Source: Myxococcales bacterium
GTDB taxonomy: Bacteria; Myxococcota_A; Polyangia; Polyangiales; Polyangiaceae
NCBI GenBank assembly: GCA_016191785.1
Contig: JACPVJ010000030.1
Coordinates: forward strand, 1-55,671
Direction: 5' to 3'
DNA length: 55,671 bases
The position numbers and the translations under genes are program-made. Below the pieces are notes generated by a model. That model was not told the origin of the DNA, made no database searches, and saw nothing but the letters and a program-made list of their open reading frames with translations. Below are positions 15,368 through 23,462 of the stretch, in pieces (positions within the stretch are counted from its first letter, which is position 1; every line of letters starts with the position of its first letter).

Positions 15368-16833
15368 GCGCGCGCCTCCGGAGACCGCGCCACGGCGGGC
15401 AGCTCGACGCGAATGCGCGTGCCCTCGTTCACCGCCGAGTCGATGGCGATCTCGCCGCCATGGGCGTGCACGATGGCCTGCGAGATCGCGAGGCCGAGCC
15501 CGGTGCCACGCGGCTTGGTGGTGAAGAAGGGATCGAAAGCGTGCTCACGCACGGAGCCGTCCATGCCCGAACCTGTGTCGGCGACCTCGAGGCACACCGA
15601 GCCGTTGCACGCTTCCACGCACACTTCGACGCGCTCGCTACCCGCCTCGAGCGCGTTCGTCAGAAGGTTCGCCACCACCTCTCTGAGCTGCGTGGCGTCA
15701 CCGCGGACCAGCGGCGTTCCGCGGCAATCGAGCGCGATGCCCCCGGGCACCGTTCCCAACTCACCCAGGCGTTCTACCGAATCCTGCACCAGCTCGAATA
15801 GGTCGAGCGGGGCACGCTCGAACTGCGGCGGCCGCGCCAGGTCGAGCAGCTCGCGCACGATGCGCTGACACTGGTGCGCCTCGTCCTCCACGATGCGGAG
15901 CTCGGCCCCGGCCAACTTCTCGAGCTCGGGGTTCTTTCGCAGCAGCTTCAAGTATCCGAGGATCACCCCGAGGGGGTTGTTGATCTCGTGGGCCACACCC
16001 GCGGCCACCTGTCCGACCGTCGCCAGCTTCTGCGCTTTCACGGCCGCGTCCTGGTGATTGCGCAGCTCCGACGCCATCTGGTTGAATGCCTCGGCCAGGT
16101 CCGTGAACTCGTCGCGGCCCTCGAGTTCGATGCGCGTCGTGAGGTCGCCCGTTGCAACGTTGAAAGCGCCCTCACGGAGGCGACCGAGGCGCCCCCGGAT
16201 CGACCGAATCATGACAAACCCGAGGATACCCGCCACGGCGATGGCCAGCACGAAACAACCGATGAAGGCAAGCCGCGCGCGCTCGCGCATGCCGCGTTCG
16301 CGCTCGCGCGCCTCCATGCTGAAGCGCTCGAGCTCTCGATTGAGGCCTTCGCTGAGCGCGACGACTTGGTCGACGAGCCGCTCGACGGCTTCGTGCCCGC
16401 GCTGGACGGCCGGGCGGTCGCCAGCGTCGACCCCGGGAACGATGCGGGTCTTGAAGGCGTCGTCGACCGCGGCGACGAGCCGAGCTATCTTGAGGGTGCG
16501 CTGCAGGTGATCTTCTCGCTGCGCGATGTCCTGCAGGCGGCGGGTGGCCGCCCGCGTGTTCCGCGCGGCCTGCTCGTAGTGATCGAGGTGCGAGCGATCG
16601 CCGGCGATGATGGTGTGGGCTTGGTGGATGTACTGCTCCCTGATGGCCGCCGCGACGGAGTGACCGGCGTGCTTCGCGTCCTCGAACGCTGCGACCTCGG
16701 CCTCCGCTGTGGCCAGCTGCTCGAAAGTCGAAAGCGCGACCCAGAGCGCGACGCCAAACAGCGCAAGCACCGCCATGAATGCAGCGGTGAGCCGGGCGGA
16801 GGTGCTGGCCACGGTTCCGTGGAACCACTTCAT
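15364..16833 (-). CDS. Membrane sensor histidine kinase
   Basis: 489 residues from the ATG at 16833 (MKWFHGTV). TM1 is about 13-33 and TM2 about 194-216; the periplasmic part between them is predicted all-helical, like four-helix-bundle sensor domains. A HAMP domain (about 216-270) is followed by the HisKA segment with phospho-acceptor His in GVAHEINNPLG and a HATPase domain with N, G1 and G2 boxes (ANLLTNALEAG, VADTGSGMDG, GTGLGLAI). It should phosphorylate the sigma-54 regulator encoded just downstream with a 4-nt overlap. A TTG start at 16857 is also in frame, but it overlaps the sigma-54-like promoter element, so the ATG is preferred. The signal is not evident from the sequence; copper or another metal is suggested only by context. 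Confidence 0.9.
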   Translation of the reverse strand: MKWFHGTVASTSARLTAAFMAVLALFGVALWVALSTFEQLATAEAEVAAFEDAKHAGHSVAAAIREQYIHQAHTIIAGDRSHLDHYEQAARNTRAATRRLQDIAQREDHLQRTLKIARLVAAVDDAFKTRIVPGVDAGDRPAVQRGHEAVERLVDQVVALSEGLNRELERFSMEARERERGMRERARLAFIGCFVLAIAVAGILGFVMIRSIRGRLGRLREGAFNVATGDLTTRIELEGRDEFTDLAEAFNQMASELRNHQDAAVKAQKLATVGQVAAGVAHEINNPLGVILGYLKLLRKNPELEKLAGAELRIVEDEAHQCQRIVRELLDLARPPQFERAPLDLFELVQDSVERLGELGTVPGGIALDCRGTPLVRGDATQLREVVANLLTNALEAGSERVEVCVEACNGSVCLEVADTGSGMDGSVREHAFDPFFTTKPRGTGLGLAISQAIVHAHGGEIAIDSAVNEGTRIRVELPAVARSPEARA

Positions 16834-16852
16834 CGCGATGTCGTGCCTCCGG

Positions 16853-16868
16853 TGCAACCCACGTGCCG
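16853..16868 (-). promoter_or_regulatory. Candidate sigma-54 promoter of the kinase-regulator operon
   Basis: On the minus strand the sequence CGGCACGTGGGTTGCA matches the sigma-54 consensus TGGCACRNNNNTTGCW at all but the first base, with correct GG-N10-GC spacing. The predicted transcription start is near 16842, leaving about 9 nt before the ATG and excluding the GGAGG at 16846-16850. That awkward geometry lowers confidence. Confidence 0.45.
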
Positions 16869-16919
16869 GGCGGCTGGCCCGGTAGCGTTCGCTCGCGGAG
16901 TGACGTCGGAGATCACCAT

Positions 16920-16947
16920 GTGACCGAGTCTGTCACGTTTTCGTGAC
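16920..16947. promoter_or_regulatory. GTGAC/GTCAC inverted repeats in a divergent promoter region
   Basis: GTCACG-TTTT-CGTGAC (16932-16947) is a perfect 6-bp inverted repeat, and a further GTGAC at 16920-16924 pairs with its left arm. The cluster lies between the histidine kinase operon and the beta-propeller lipoprotein gene. It may be an enhancer site for the response regulator or another operator; there is no direct proof. Confidence 0.4.
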
Positions 16948-17033
16948 GGATAGTGATGGGCGTCATGCTCCGCCCGGGGAGCACGCGCCCGAAGCGGGCG
17001 GCTCCGCTATACCCGCGAGCGGAGGTAGTCACC

Positions 17034-18083
17034 ATGGTTCGAACGTCATTGTTTTTCGGGCTCGTGCTCTTCGCGGTCGGCTGTGGGAGCAGCAGCGACG
17101 ACTCGCCCGAGCCTTCGTCGAAACACGACAGCGTTTTCGTTGCGGATGAGGACAGCGGAACAATCTCCGTGATCGACGAGGCCAAGGCGCAGCGCGTGTC
17201 TACCATCGCGTTGCCCACGTCGCCGGACATGTACATGCCGCACAATGTCCAGGTCGCGCCGGATGGCATGAGTGTTTGGGTAGCTGCGGCGCCGATGACG
17301 AAGGGAGGCGTCGAGAAGGCTTTCGTTCTCGATCCTGCCACGGGCGAACTCCTCGCGAACATCGACCTCGGCCCAGAACTCCACGTCGCGCACGTGGTAC
17401 TCGACTCCACTTCGTCGCGCGCATACATAACAGCGAACGAAGCCAGCGCAGTGATCGAGGTCGACGCGAATGAGCGGAAGGTGCTGCGCAGCATCGACCT
17501 CGGCGCCGATCGCGGGCCCCACGGCATGCGCTTCTGCGGCGACAGGCTCTGGATCGCCAACATGACCGGCAAGACGCTGGCCGAGCTCGATCCCGCGTCC
17601 GGCAGCGTCACTGAGACCGACGTTGGCGGAGTCGCAGTCCAGACCGCTTGCGCGCCGAACGGCAAGTACGTCTTCGTCTCGCTCTACGACACGAAGGAAG
17701 TCATTCGCTACGAGATCGACACCAAGAAGGTCACCCGCATCGCCTTGCCGGCGGGGTCGCAGGGCCCCGTGCAGCTCTATCCCTCGCCGGACTCGAAGAC
17801 ACTGTGGGTGTGTGACCAGGGCGTGCTGATGGGGCGCCCGGCGTCGGACCTCCTGTACGCGGTGGACATCGAGGCCGCGCAGGTCACCGGGAAGGCCGTG
17901 GTGGGCCAGGGCGCGCACGGCGTGGTCCTGAGCGACGACGGAGGGCTCGCCTACGTAACCAACCTCGCCGCCAACACAGTCTCCGTGGTCGACACGACGA
18001 AGCTCGAGACAATCGCAACCGTCGGCGTTGGCACGAAGCCGAACGGCATTTCGCACTGGCACGGCAACGGCGGCATGCCGTGA
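17034..18083 (+). CDS. YVTN beta-propeller lipoprotein
   Basis: 349 residues. Lipoprotein signal MVRTSLFFGLVLFAVGC with lipobox AVGC and a Ser/Asp-rich spacer. The rest is made of about seven blades of the YncE/YVTN type (VFVADEDSGTISVID, AYITANEASAVIEVD, YVFVSLYDTKEVIRYEID, AYVTNLAANTVSVVD), ending GISHWHGNGGMP with His and Met that could bind metal. Start at 17034 has GGAGG 8 nt upstream. It heads a plus-strand series of metal-related genes and stands divergently from the sigma-54 two-component system. Beta-propellers of this type act as periplasmic or surface binding scaffolds; the ligand here is unknown, though context suggests a role in metal handling. Confidence 0.85.
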   Translation: MVRTSLFFGLVLFAVGCGSSSDDSPEPSSKHDSVFVADEDSGTISVIDEAKAQRVSTIALPTSPDMYMPHNVQVAPDGMSVWVAAAPMTKGGVEKAFVLDPATGELLANIDLGPELHVAHVVLDSTSSRAYITANEASAVIEVDANERKVLRSIDLGADRGPHGMRFCGDRLWIANMTGKTLAELDPASGSVTETDVGGVAVQTACAPNGKYVFVSLYDTKEVIRYEIDTKKVTRIALPAGSQGPVQLYPSPDSKTLWVCDQGVLMGRPASDLLYAVDIEAAQVTGKAVVGQGAHGVVLSDDGGLAYVTNLAANTVSVVDTTKLETIATVGVGTKPNGISHWHGNGGMP

Positions 18084-18151
18084 CGTCGGTACGGAGGTTG
18101 CTTCGCACGCTGGCGATTCGCGGGCGTACCGCGAAAGACTGGAGAATGACC

Positions 18152-18751
18152 GTGGGGATCAACTGCGGCGCTGCTCTCATCACTTCTCTCTTGGCGCTCA
18201 CGGCATGCGGCGGCGAGAGTTCCGATTCCGGCAACGACGAAGCGGGCGGTTCGAACGCGGGTGGCGCTTCCTCTGGAGGCGGCGCCGGAACGAGCGGGAC
18301 CGGGTCGGCCGGGGCTGGCACCACGGAAGTCGGCGACCCGTGCGCCAGCGCCAGTCAGTGCCCCGCCGGCGGCTCCGGAACGGCAGTGTGCGTCACCGAC
18401 TGGCGGGCCGGCTACTGCGCTGTCTCTGCTTGCGCAGCGCACGGACACGACTGCCCGACCGACCCCGGGCTCGGCGGGACGGCCAAGACCGGCAGCAAAT
18501 GCGTGCTCGCTCCGACCGCGATGTGCCTCGCGCTCTGCGCGAGCAGCGCCGACTGCCGGGACGAGTACGAATGCGTCGCGAAGCCCGACGCGGCGGGGCA
18601 CGCGACCGCGAACGTGTGTTTCCCGAAGCAGTCGAGTTCTGGAACTGGCGGCATGGGCGGCGGAATGGGCAGCGGTGGGGGCCCCAACACCGGCGGAGGA
18701 GGGGGGATGGGGACCGGTGGCGGGATGAGCATGGACGGTGGATCGATGTGA
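18152..18751 (+). CDS. Gly/Met-tailed Cys-containing lipoprotein
   Basis: About 199 residues. The signal ends with lipobox LTAC after a hydrophobic core. A Gly/Ser/Thr-rich linker follows (about 25-60), then a Cys-containing domain (GDPCASASQCPAGG, AVCVTDWRAGYC, SACAAHGHDC, KCVLAPTAMCLALC, DCRDEYEC) and a C-terminal Gly/Met-rich tail (GGMGGGMGSGGG, MGTGGGMSMDGG). Met-rich tails can bind Cu(I), but this is only a suggestion. The GTG at 18152 is preferred because GGAG lies 7 nt upstream; the in-frame ATG at 18146 is too close to it. The gene follows the beta-propeller gene by about 70 nt and may share its transcript. I do not recognise the family. Confidence 0.65.
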   Translation: MGINCGAALITSLLALTACGGESSDSGNDEAGGSNAGGASSGGGAGTSGTGSAGAGTTEVGDPCASASQCPAGGSGTAVCVTDWRAGYCAVSACAAHGHDCPTDPGLGGTAKTGSKCVLAPTAMCLALCASSADCRDEYECVAKPDAAGHATANVCFPKQSSSGTGGMGGGMGSGGGPNTGGGGGMGTGGGMSMDGGSM

Positions 18752-18928
18752 TTTGCACCCTCGGGGTTCGCGACCGTAATTGGAGGGGCCACGGCTTCCA
18801 CCGGTGTAACCGATCGGATCACGCTTCTGTAGTCGTGCACTCACTCGTCGCGAGGCCCGTCGCCGGGCGTGCGGGCGAACGCGAGCCTTTCGGCGAACAG
18901 GCACGCCGATTGCTGAGGTCGGCCGCCG

Positions 18929-19513
18929 GTGCCGTACCTCCATCATCTCCTCGTTCAGTTCCCGATCGCCCTGGCGTGGCTTGCCGCGGTCAGCTCACTC
19001 GCCGCTTTCCGCGGGAACGAGCGATGGCGATGGCTCGGGCAGCTCGCGGCATTCTCGGCCGTTGCCGTCGCAGTGCTCGTTGCGGCGACCGGCCTGCTGT
19101 CGGCGGCCCACGTGATCGAGATGGGGGGCGATCCGGCGCAGATCGCCCGTCACCGCAACCTGGCGCTCGGGGCGACGGGCGTCCTGGCTGTCTCGGCGCT
19201 CTCGATGCGCTTCTCGAAGCGCGCCGCGCCCGCCATCGTCGCCGCCGTGCTCGCCGTGGCCGCGGTGAGCGTAGCCGCCCATTTCGGCGGCGAGATGCTT
19301 CACCCAGGGCTCGCGCCTTGGTCCGCGGCACGCCACCACCACGGCCCGTTCTCACCCACGAGCGACGAGCGCCACCGCGCGTCTCCGGCAGAAAGTCGCG
19401 AGCAACCCGGCCCTGCGATGTCCGCGGCAGCACCTCCCGGTGGCTCGAGCGTGGCTCCCGCGCCCTCCGCGCCGCCGAAGGCGGCTCACGACCACTCGAC
19501 GCACAAGCACTGA
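18929..19513 (+). CDS. DUF2231-type membrane protein with His-rich tail
   Basis: 194 residues. Four predicted TM helices in the DUF2231 pattern: HHLLVQFPIALAWLAAV, a second helix, a GLLSAAHV helix, then RHRNLALGATGVLAV and AVLAVAAVSVAAHFGGEML. The cytoplasmic or periplasmic tail (about 135-194) is Pro/Ala/Ser-rich with His clusters (ARHHHGPF, HDHSTHKH) suited to metal binding. Start is GTG at 18929. DUF2231 proteins are often found near cytochromes and copper genes, and here the following genes encode a CPMHP metal-binding lipoprotein and a possible CxxCH mini-protein. Function is not established. Confidence 0.7.
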   Translation: MPYLHHLLVQFPIALAWLAAVSSLAAFRGNERWRWLGQLAAFSAVAVAVLVAATGLLSAAHVIEMGGDPAQIARHRNLALGATGVLAVSALSMRFSKRAAPAIVAAVLAVAAVSVAAHFGGEMLHPGLAPWSAARHHHGPFSPTSDERHRASPAESREQPGPAMSAAAPPGGSSVAPAPSAPPKAAHDHSTHKH

Positions 19514-19580
19514 GAGCCGCACGCTCGAACCGAGCGGAGCGAGCCGATCGGCGGCATGCGCATTGCTTGGAGGGGCCCCC

Positions 19581-19826
19581 ATGAACGTCCGACTTCTTGG
19601 CACCACTCTGACTCTGCTGGCGCTTGCCGGATGCAACAACAAGACTGCCCCGAGCGCGACGCCTTCGCACGAAGGGCACTCGAGCGCGACGAGCCCTGCG
19701 ACGGCGGCCCCGGCGCGACATGCCTGCCCGATGCATCCGGAGGTGTCCGACACCAAGGCGTCCGATTGCCCCAAGTGCGGCATGAAGCTCGTGCCAGTCG
19801 GCCCCGACGGCGGGCCGATTCAGTGA
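19581..19826 (+). CDS. Small lipoprotein with CPMHP heavy-metal-binding domain
   Basis: 81 residues. Lipoprotein signal MNVRLLGTTLTLLALAGC, a short linker containing HEGH, and one heavy-metal-binding domain of the kind found in CusB proteins: HACPMHPEVSDTKASDCPKCGMKLVP (shown in parts: CPMHPE, CPKCGM). The Cys, His and Met residues can bind Cu(I)/Ag(I). GGAGG lies 7 nt upstream of the ATG. It is anchored in the periplasm and may hand metal to the nearby efflux system, which carries the same domain three times in its fusion protein. The stop overlaps the start of the next small frame (GTGA). Confidence 0.85.
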   Translation: MNVRLLGTTLTLLALAGCNNKTAPSATPSHEGHSSATSPATAAPARHACPMHPEVSDTKASDCPKCGMKLVPVGPDGGPIQ

Positions 19827-20038
19827 ACGGCCGGCGCTGGCTCGCGGTCGCCGCGGCGCCGGCACCGGCTGCCTTCACTGATCCCGTGCTCGAAGCCAAG
19901 TTCGACGCGCTGGGTCAGCGAACAGGCCCACACGCACATGGCCCCAATCACCGTGCCGACGCTCCGTGCGCCGCGTGCCATGCGGATCCCCCCGGGCCCG
20001 CGCGGCCCGGTCACCTCTCCATGCGGGAGGACCCGTGA
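19823..20038 (+). CDS. Possible small c-type heme or metal-binding protein
   Basis: 71 codons starting at a GTG that overlaps the stop of the preceding gene (GTGA), the usual sign of translational coupling. It contains CAACH, a c-type heme attachment motif (CxxCH), preceded by several His residues (GPHAHGPNH). The N-terminus (NGRRWLAVAAAPAPAAF) is only weakly signal-like, which makes a mature cytochrome uncertain. Composition is Ala/Pro-rich and the frame could be a chance one. It is convergent with cusA. I keep it because coupling, motif and context agree. Confidence 0.35.
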   Translation: MNGRRWLAVAAAPAPAAFTDPVLEAKFDALGQRTGPHAHGPNHRADAPCAACHADPPGPARPGHLSMREDP

Positions 20039-20159
20039 GAACCTCCGCGACCGCCCTGGCACGCCGCCAGAATTCCGATCGCGACCCACACGGCGCGCAC
20101 CCTTGGTTCCTCAGCTGCCACCCCACCTCCTGAAGTCGTTGCTAGCACACCTGCCGCCT

Positions 20160-23100
20160 TCAGGGAGTTGCCAGTGTGACCTCGCTCGCGGGCCCTACGG
20201 GGAGCTGCTTCTTCCGCCAGAGGAAGTAGACCGCCGGGTAGACGAGGAGCTCCATCAGGAACGAAGTCGCGAGGCCCCCTATCATCGGCGCGGCGATGCG
20301 CTTCATCAAGTCGGATCCCGTCCCGGTCGACCACATGATCGGCAGAAGCCCGATCATCGCCGCGCACACCGTCATGGCTTTGGGTCGTACGCGCTTGACG
20401 GCTCCGTGGATGATCGCCTCGACGAGGTCTTGTCGCGTTCGAAGCTGCCCTCGCTGTTTGGCCTCGTCGAAGGACAGATCGAGGAAGAGCAGCATGAACA
20501 CGCCGGTCTCGGCGTCGAGCCCCATCAGCGCAATCATCCCCACCCAGACCGCGATCGAGACGTTATAGCCGAGCGCCCAGAGCAGCCACACCGCGCCGAT
20601 GGCCGAGAACGGCACAGCCGTCATCACGATCAACGCCTTGAACGTCGACTTCGTGTTCATGTAGAGGAGCGCGAAAATCAGCACCAGCGTGATGGGGATG
20701 ATCAGCTTCAGCCGCTCCTTGACCCGCAGCATGTTCTCGTACTGCCCGCTCCACACCATGTTGTATCCGGTGGGGAGCTTCACCGCTGCGGACACCGCCT
20801 TCTTGGCCTCGGTCACGTAGCCCCCGACGTCGTATTTCGAAGTGTCGAAGTCGACGTAGACGTATCCGGCCAGGAGCCCGTTCTCGTCGCGGATCATCGA
20901 CGGCCCGTGGGCGAGCATCACGTCCGCGATCTCGCTCATGGGGATCTGGCCTTCGCCGCTGGCCAGCGGCAAGAGCACGCGGCGCAGGCTCCCGATGTCC
21001 TCGCGGAAGTCGCGCGCGTAGCGCACACTGATGCCGTAGCGCTCCCGCCCCTCGACCGTGATCGACTGGTTGTCTCCGCCGACCGCCGTCATGACCATCG
21101 TGTTCGCGTCGTCCACGCTCAGCCCATAGCGCGCGAGCTGCTCCCGCTTGAGCACGAAGTCGACGAAGTACCCGCCCGCGACCCGCTCGGCGTAAACGCT
21201 GCGGGTCCCCGGGAGCTGCTTGATGACGCCCTCGGTCTCCTGGGCGATCCGCTCGATGGTCGGCAAGTCCGCGCCGCTGACCTTGATGCCGATGGGCGTG
21301 CGAATACCGGTCGACAACATGTCGAGCCGCCCCTTGATGGGCATGGTCCAGGCGTTGGAGATACCCGGCAGCTGCAGCGCCTGGTTCAGCTCGTTCTCCA
21401 GGTCCGCTTGTGAAATGCGATCCCGCCAGAACGGGCGCAGCGCCGGCTTCAGCCACTCGGGCGCCCAGCTCGAGTACCAGCGCGGTCTCTCGCGCCACTG
21501 ACTCTCCGGCTTGAGGATGATCGTGGTCTCCATCATCGTGAACGGGGCGGGATCGGTCGACGTGTTGGCGCGTCCCGCCTTGCCGAAGACGCGCTCGACC
21601 TCGGGGAAGCGCATCAAGATCTTGTCCTGCACCTGGAGCGCCTTCTGCGCTTCGGCCACGGACATGCCCGGCTCCACCGCCGACGGCATGTAGAGCAGGG
21701 TGCCCTCGCGCAAAGGAGGCATGAACTCCGAGCCGAGCCTGAGATAGACGGGGATCGTGGTGAGAATCGCGGCAATGCTGACCGCGATGGTGATCCGGGG
21801 ATGCCTGAGCGCGAGCCGGCACGGCCCCTCGTAGAGCCGGTGCAGCGCCTTCGAGATCGGGTGCTTTTCCTCCGAGTAGTAGTTTCCGACGAGCACGCGC
21901 GTGGCGAGCCCCGCCAGAAAGCGCGGGCGAAACCGGTAGGGCTCGATGCGGGCGAACATCATGCGCATCGCCGGGTCGAGCGTGATGGCCAGGAACGCCG
22001 CGATGGCCATGGCCAGGTTCTTGGAGTAGGCGAGCGGCCGAAACAGTCGCCCTTCCTGATCGACGAGCGTGAACACCGGCATGAACGCCACGGCGATGAC
22101 CAGGAGCGAGAAGAACACCCCCGGGCCCACTTCGAGCAGCGCTTCCAGTCGAACGTGATGGAAGTCGCCCTTCTTGCCGTCCTGTATCCAGTGGTAGATC
22201 TTGTTGTAGGCGTTTTCGACCTCCACGATAGCCCCGTCCACCAGGACACCGATCGAGATGGCGATGCCGGCCAGTGACATCAGGTTGGCGTTTAGCCCCA
22301 TCGCGTACATCGGGATGAACGCCAGCGCGACGGACACGGGAATCGTGATGATCGGGATCAGCGCGGAGGGGATGTGCCAGAGGAAGATCAGAATGATGAT
22401 CGAGACGACGATGATCTCCTCGATCAGCTTCTCCTTGACGGTGTCGATGGCGGCGTTGATGAGCTCGGCGCGGTCGTAGGTCGGGACGACCTCGACGCCT
22501 TTGGGTAGCGAGGGCTCGAGTTCTTTCAGCTTCGCCTTGACTCGCTCGATCACGTGCAGCGCGTTTTCGCCGGAGCGCATCACGACGATGCCGCCGACCA
22601 CGTCGCCCTTTCCGTCGAAGTCCGCGATGCCGCGCCGGAGCTCCGGCCCGAGCGCCACCCTGGCGACGTCTTTGACCAGGACCGGCGTTCCTCCTTCGGC
22701 GCGCAAGACCAGGTTCTCGATGTCGTCGATCTTCTTCACGTAGCCGCGGCCGCGAACCATGTATTCGCGACCGCTGATTTCGACCAAACGCCCGCCGACG
22801 TCGTCGTTCCCGCGTTTCACGGCGCCGATCACGGCATCGAGGGGCAGCTTGTACGAGGCGAGCGCGTTCGGGTCGACGGTGACCTGATACTGGCGCACCT
22901 GCCCGCCGACGGTGGCCACCTCCGACACACCGGCGACGCTCTGCAAGGCATAACGCAGGTACCAGTCCTGGTACGACCGGAGCTCGTCCGACGAGTGTTG
23001 CCCCGTCTTGTCCACCAGCGCGTATTGGTAGACCCACCCCACGCTGGTCGCGTCGGGCCCGAGCTCCGTCCGCACGTCGCGCGGAAGCTGTGGCGTTATC

Positions 23101-23444
23101 TTGGAGAGGTACTCGAGCACGCGCGTGCGCGCCCAGTACATGTCCGTTCCGTCCTCGAAGATGACGTAGACGTACGAGAAGCCGAAGTCCGAGAAGCCGC
23201 GGATCGCCTTGACCTTTGGCGCTCCCAAGAGCGACGTGATGATCGGATAGGTGACCTGGTCTTCGATGATGTCCGGGCTGCGATCCCAGCGGGAGTAGAC
23301 GATGACCTGCGTGTCCGAGAGGTCCGGCAGCGCGTCGAGCGGGATGTTGCGCATCGACCAGAGCGACCCGGCGAGCATCATGATCGTCGCTGCGATCACC
23401 AGGTACTTGCTCTCGGCAGAGAAGCGGATGATGGCCTTGATCAT
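20160..23444 (-). CDS. cusA: CusA-like copper/silver RND efflux pump
   Basis: 1094 residues, an inner-membrane heavy-metal RND transporter driven by protons. It should export Cu(I)/Ag(I) through the CusB- and CusC-like partners encoded upstream. Twelve TM helices are arranged in the two RND halves; TM4 has ISIGVLVDGAIVEVENA. The three methionines of the CusA metal path are in their usual contexts: GTLLYMPSAVEPGMS, PFTMMETTIILKPESQW and KGRLDMLSTGI. RND hallmarks such as IPLDALPDLSDTQVI at the N-terminus support full length. It lies 18 nt after the fusion protein gene. The Met ligands make copper/silver much likelier than Zn/Co/Cd. Confidence 0.93.
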   Translation of the reverse strand: MIKAIIRFSAESKYLVIAATIMMLAGSLWSMRNIPLDALPDLSDTQVIVYSRWDRSPDIIEDQVTYPIITSLLGAPKVKAIRGFSDFGFSYVYVIFEDGTDMYWARTRVLEYLSKITPQLPRDVRTELGPDATSVGWVYQYALVDKTGQHSSDELRSYQDWYLRYALQSVAGVSEVATVGGQVRQYQVTVDPNALASYKLPLDAVIGAVKRGNDDVGGRLVEISGREYMVRGRGYVKKIDDIENLVLRAEGGTPVLVKDVARVALGPELRRGIADFDGKGDVVGGIVVMRSGENALHVIERVKAKLKELEPSLPKGVEVVPTYDRAELINAAIDTVKEKLIEEIIVVSIIILIFLWHIPSALIPIITIPVSVALAFIPMYAMGLNANLMSLAGIAISIGVLVDGAIVEVENAYNKIYHWIQDGKKGDFHHVRLEALLEVGPGVFFSLLVIAVAFMPVFTLVDQEGRLFRPLAYSKNLAMAIAAFLAITLDPAMRMMFARIEPYRFRPRFLAGLATRVLVGNYYSEEKHPISKALHRLYEGPCRLALRHPRITIAVSIAAILTTIPVYLRLGSEFMPPLREGTLLYMPSAVEPGMSVAEAQKALQVQDKILMRFPEVERVFGKAGRANTSTDPAPFTMMETTIILKPESQWRERPRWYSSWAPEWLKPALRPFWRDRISQADLENELNQALQLPGISNAWTMPIKGRLDMLSTGIRTPIGIKVSGADLPTIERIAQETEGVIKQLPGTRSVYAERVAGGYFVDFVLKREQLARYGLSVDDANTMVMTAVGGDNQSITVEGRERYGISVRYARDFREDIGSLRRVLLPLASGEGQIPMSEIADVMLAHGPSMIRDENGLLAGYVYVDFDTSKYDVGGYVTEAKKAVSAAVKLPTGYNMVWSGQYENMLRVKERLKLIIPITLVLIFALLYMNTKSTFKALIVMTAVPFSAIGAVWLLWALGYNVSIAVWVGMIALMGLDAETGVFMLLFLDLSFDEAKQRGQLRTRQDLVEAIIHGAVKRVRPKAMTVCAAMIGLLPIMWSTGTGSDLMKRIAAPMIGGLATSFLMELLVYPAVYFLWRKKQLPVGPASEVTLATP

Positions 23445-23462
23445 GGAATCCGCCTCACCCCG

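Noticed and set aside
21860..21880. GTAGTAG-like sequence as a third BlaI operator
   Set aside because: Only one half of the dyad is present, and it lies deep inside the cusA coding sequence. Similar single half-sites occur at about 26098 and 39334.
20563..23037. An 824-codon minus-strand open frame inside cusA
   Set aside because: Shifted frame of the well-supported cusA; the product is low-complexity Arg/Gly/His with no domain.
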